A stretch of DNA of 33,363 bases from contig JAGSHC010000045.1 in assembly GCA_023954745.1 (NCBI GenBank), positions 1 to 33,363 of the forward strand. Direction: 5' to 3'. The notes beneath the pieces are model-generated. The model saw only the letters and a list, made by a program, of their open reading frames with translations. It did no database searches and had not been told where the DNA came from. The position numbers and the translations under genes are program-made. This document shows, piece by piece, positions 31,801 to 33,363 of the stretch. The stretch comes from Deltaproteobacteria bacterium. Its GTDB lineage: Bacteria > Myxococcota_A > UBA796 > UBA9615. Numbering within the stretch: the stretch's first letter is position 1; each line of letters begins with the position of its first letter.

Positions 31801-32342
31801 CGGGAGCGCTCGTCGGCGGTGGGAACCCACACGGCCAGGGCGTCCACGGTGGCGCCGAGGTCCGTCAGGGACTTCGCGGCCGCAGCCATGTCTGGATGGG
31901 GCTGGCCTCGATCGGTTGCGCTGACGAGGAAGCCGCGAAGCTGACCCCACCCGTTCCACCAGGCAGACACACCCTCAGGGAGGTCGTTGCCGTCAGCCGC
32001 CGGTGCGGCGTCCTCGGTGGGGGCGTCGTCAGGTGACTCTGGTGCCGTCTCCGCGTCCTCAGCCGCTGGCGCGGCCTCGAGTGTCTCGGCGGGGACCTCG
32101 GGCTCAGCAGCCTCGACGGCGTCGGGCTCAGCAGCCTCGACGGCGTCGGGGGCAGCAGCCTCGACGGCGTCGGGGGCAGCAGCCTCGACGGCGTCGGGCT
32201 CAGCAGCCTCGACGGCGTCGGGCTCAGCAGCCTCGACCGTCTCGACTTCCGGGGCAGCGGCCTCGACCGTCTCGGTCTCTTCGGGCGTGGGGGCGGGGAC
32301 AGCGTCCACCGTCGGCTGGGTCGTCTCGTTCTCGTTGTTCAT
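28863..32342 (-). CDS. Large acidic-linker/Arg-rich repeat protein with TPR-like segments
   Basis: The 1159-residue protein starts at ATG 32342, preceded by AAGGCGAG. Residues 1-115 are Glu/Ala/Pro-rich and contain 8-residue repeats (VEAAEPDA and variants). Residues 116-230 form a helical domain. Residues 234-300 are an Arg/Lys/Gly-rich block (RGRKGRSRGRGRDRDGR, RKERGDRKERGDRKRRR) with an 18-bp DNA repeat at 31491-31526. About 305-430 look folded (AFVWFEPASDD, VLWTGWDADTEKLP). Then come a second acidic linker (about 430-515), a helical TPR-like region (about 515-840), a third acidic linker with EADEATE repeats (about 840-965), and a final helical region to the end. No signal peptide is seen, so it is probably cytoplasmic. 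The alternation of folded parts, strongly acidic disordered linkers and one basic block would suit nucleic-acid binding or a scaffold. The SNF2 helicase gene lies 171 nt upstream on the same strand. No family is recognised. Confidence 0.85.
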   Translation of the reverse strand: MNNENETTQPTVDAVPAPTPEETETVEAAAPEVETVEAAEPDAVEAAEPDAVEAAAPDAVEAAAPDAVEAAEPDAVEAAEPEVPAETLEAAPAAEDAETAPESPDDAPTEDAAPAADGNDLPEGVSAWWNGWGQLRGFLVSATDRGQPHPDMAAAAKSLTDLGATVDALAVWVPTADERSRLERSRRTVNSACDPAQELEQAVERVRADLGGETPVWAQLTSLAEAWIAARRAGLEPARRRGRKGRSRGRGRDRDGRAQASPEESEPSGRDRKERGDRKERGDRKRRRSRRSRRPSVPTGKWASAPARNWARDEDEITAFVWFEPASDDVPGAVAGVLWTGWDADTEKLPIPPFVDFTAEDAEATVLAHLASLERCGQALPFRVPTTQTDPVEAARDALRLTFGWLLPEGDKTDVRVVLSHPGLLVVPEPVVVVDEPAQEEAAEAAPEASDEEAPAEADEAAASVDETEATEASEGDAADAEGAAAEASEAGEASEAGETTEAAEAVDAPPADAGPVELELAEPTVITDALTSALQDSGEALADQFARWELDSAVLVGADGSAPADVSAARLQAQGYLAYARLLAATRDGGPAADAANKHLRTPHFDGAFPIGTDSLEALESIAAIDRTAATDQLLALIPRLAGTVLADPLLHRARKRIGANAGLQLKLLLGLDAQARKDPRDTDVLERLVRTSRPLLGELPGATPPRVRGLWLLTQARDARRHEELSEIAAAWSEARDALLTEDASLAVHVALGISAALCGRVDHATARELLNDIVVHEGFGNLPLLERSEVIAHLALTESACGFRLAADARFAAALERLEGSEADDDTKTTRRQQLLRLRAMNAIDARLHRDADPDADLPTEVIEPEPVPEPEPAEEEPETAANADDAAEEPAAAAADEAPAEADEATEEADEATEEADEATEEASAEDADEPTEDTDAAPADEADGAPAEETADAEAEDAEAAEEEVAAAPEPIRNAGPREQLGEAALDLVLTALGGESLEEAAVELAKTNERPGEHAMLLHLLWAREDLSEVETAYLKATNLGEQHPSPDVELYRGLLLFMAGKDRDARKCVSRAVQTARESKATADRLRVATFQTVSACMEEGRPKGRRSSLRQLEERLPETAKPLLNTLLAIQSKPNEDKIDLALGALPLTLR
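29563..29625. repeat. Three 21-bp tandem repeats (in-frame)
   Basis: Three near-identical 21-bp units start at 29563, 29584 and 29605, each GCCTCTTCGGTGGC(T/C)TCGTC(G/A). On the minus strand they encode the seven-residue unit E-A-D-E-A-T-E in the third acidic linker of the large protein. Length changes would stay in frame. Confidence 0.88.
32101..32244. repeat. Six 24-bp tandem repeats (in-frame)
   Basis: Six consecutive 24-bp units start at 32101, 32125, 32149, 32173, 32197 and 32221, all containing CAGCAGCCTCGAC. They encode the octapeptide VEAAEPDA with A/E variation near the N-terminus of the large acidic protein. Five units are nearly identical, so expansion or contraction is likely recent. 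Confidence 0.9.
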
Positions 32343-32513
32343 GATCTCGCCTTCGCATCGAGCGTGTGGCGGCCTCGACTTGGGCCACGTCCACCGCTCG
32401 GCGGTCTGTGAATCCACGCTGGCGCCTCGAATCGGGCCACGCGCAGCGCCGCACTCTAACGCGGATTGGGCCTGTGTGCCGATCGAAGGCCAAACCGCGC
32501 AGCACGTGGTCTC

Positions 32514-33363
32514 TCAGGCGCCGAGAAGCTCCATGATCTCGTCCACGCCCAGAGTGGCTGCTTCGGCGGTGCCGGCGAGGACTCCAGCCACCAGAGACCG
32601 CTTGTGGTCATGCAGAGCGAGAATGCTCTCCTCGATGGTGTTGCGCGTCACCAGTCGGTAGACGGTCACCGGCTTGGTCTGGCCGATGCGGTGCGTGCGG
32701 TCCGTGGCCTGATCTTCCACAGCGGGGTTCCACCAGGGGTCCAGGTGGATGACGTAGGTGGCCGCGGTCAGGTTCAAGCCCGTGCCGCCGGCCCGCAAGG
32801 AGATGAGGAAGACGTCGCCGTCCCCATCCTGGAACGCATCCACCTCGCGGCGCCGCGCCCGCTCGGGCGTGGACCCGTCCAGGTACCGGTAGGAGACACC
32901 CTCCTCTTCGAGGACCTCACGCACGAGGGCCAGATGCCGCACGAACTGGCTGAACACCAGGGCGCGGTGTCCCTCCTCCCTGAGCTCTGCGACCAGCTCG
33001 CGGAGCCGGCTGAGCTTGCTCGACGTCACCGCCGAGGCTTCGTCCACCAGCCGCGGGTGGCACGCGGCCTGACGCAAGCGGGTGAGGGCCGTCAGTGCCT
33101 GCAGTCGTCGTTGGGCCGGACCCGCCGCCGAGGCCTGCAGCTCCGAGACCGCCGCCAATCGCAGACCCTCGTAGAGCTCCCGCTCCTCGCGGCTGAGCGA
33201 CACGGGGACCTCGACTTCGGTCCGGGGGGGGAGCTCCTTGGCCACCTCCTCCTTCACGCGTCGCAGCACGAAGGGCCGAATCAGGGCGGAGAGCGCCCCA
33301 CGCCGCCCGGGATCGCGGTCGCGCTCCACGGGGAGGGCAAATCGCTGACGGAACTGCTCCGCC
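32514..33363 (-). CDS. SNF2-family helicase, C-terminal part (5' end outside window)
   Basis: The frame runs off the right edge, so only the last 282 residues are visible. They contain the second RecA-like lobe of a SNF2 ATPase: EQFRQRF-ALPVERD just before the RPFVLRRVKEEV motif, then TALTRLRQAACHPRL, RALVFSQFVRHLALV (motif IV region), motif V in SLRAGGTGLNLT, and motif VI in QATDRTHRIGQ. The short tail after RNTIEESIL is typical of bacterial stand-alone SNF2 proteins, which translocate on double-stranded DNA and strip or remodel proteins. The gene is followed by 171 nt without features and then the acidic-linker protein gene on the same strand. Confidence 0.95.
   Translation of the reverse strand, partial: AEQFRQRFALPVERDRDPGRRGALSALIRPFVLRRVKEEVAKELPPRTEVEVPVSLSREERELYEGLRLAAVSELQASAAGPAQRRLQALTALTRLRQAACHPRLVDEASAVTSSKLSRLRELVAELREEGHRALVFSQFVRHLALVREVLEEEGVSYRYLDGSTPERARRREVDAFQDGDGDVFLISLRAGGTGLNLTAATYVIHLDPWWNPAVEDQATDRTHRIGQTKPVTVYRLVTRNTIEESILALHDHKRSLVAGVLAGTAEAATLGVDEIMELLGA

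Noticed and set aside
32101-32244. Regular 24-bp repeats as a CRISPR array
   Set aside because: The units are contiguous without spacers and encode an octapeptide in frame.

Overview
The window is a GC-rich, gene-dense stretch with short intergenic gaps and many overlapping stop/start codons. Several features point to a myxobacterium-like member of the Myxococcota (former Deltaproteobacteria): two sigma-54 enhancer-binding proteins (one with FHA, one with GAF), one-domain and hybrid two-component proteins, lipoproteins with poly-Asp tails, a TonB-type receptor, and a five-domain ElbD-like ether-lipid megasynthase. The taxonomic call is an inference from gene content. I saw no rRNA, tRNA, CRISPR array, IS element or prophage.

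Left part (1-8404). A TPR-like protein, cut by the window edge, overlaps a TonB-receptor-like gene on the minus strand. Divergent from them, on the plus strand, lie a soluble hybrid histidine kinase, an excisionase-type HTH fused to a receiver domain, a 103-residue protein with only a kinase-like H-box, and a fusion of acetate kinase with a PduL-type phosphotransacylase. The last three are packed as an operon. They place an acetyl-phosphate-making enzyme directly beside phosphoryl-accepting signalling proteins. A lipoprotein MepA/LAS-like murein endopeptidase follows, after three 20-bp tandem repeats.

Regulatory block (8431-15649). On the minus strand: group-2 sigma-70-family factor, then FHA sigma-54 activator, then a Cys-rich lipoprotein. 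The sigma gene has a candidate promoter with a perfect 17-bp palindrome over the expected start point. Next come a 73-residue protein behind an exact consensus sigma-54 promoter and, divergent from it, a GAF-type sigma-54 activator. After these are an exported TPR-type protein, a 98-residue unknown protein and a strong rho-independent terminator.

Lipid block (15833-26471). A metallo-beta-lactamase-fold hydrolase converges on a four-gene, minus-strand operon: HAD-IB phosphatase, LarA-like protein, ElbD-like FAR/AMP-ligase/ACP/PlsC/SCP2 fusion, and NAD-dependent dehydrogenase. Every junction overlaps by 1-4 nt. It corresponds to the elb (ether lipid biosynthesis) locus as I recall it from Myxococcus xanthus. 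A lipoprotein gene lies upstream and a separate PlsC-family acyltransferase is divergent from that.

Right part (26648-33363). A small exported protein has a second near-consensus sigma-54 promoter with palindromic GTGTCC/GGACAC sites upstream. Divergent from it is a radical SAM/SPASM protein whose start overlaps a five-codon leader ORF. The rest is a 1159-residue protein of repetitive acidic linkers around folded segments and one Arg-rich block, then the C-terminal part of a SNF2-family helicase that runs off the window.
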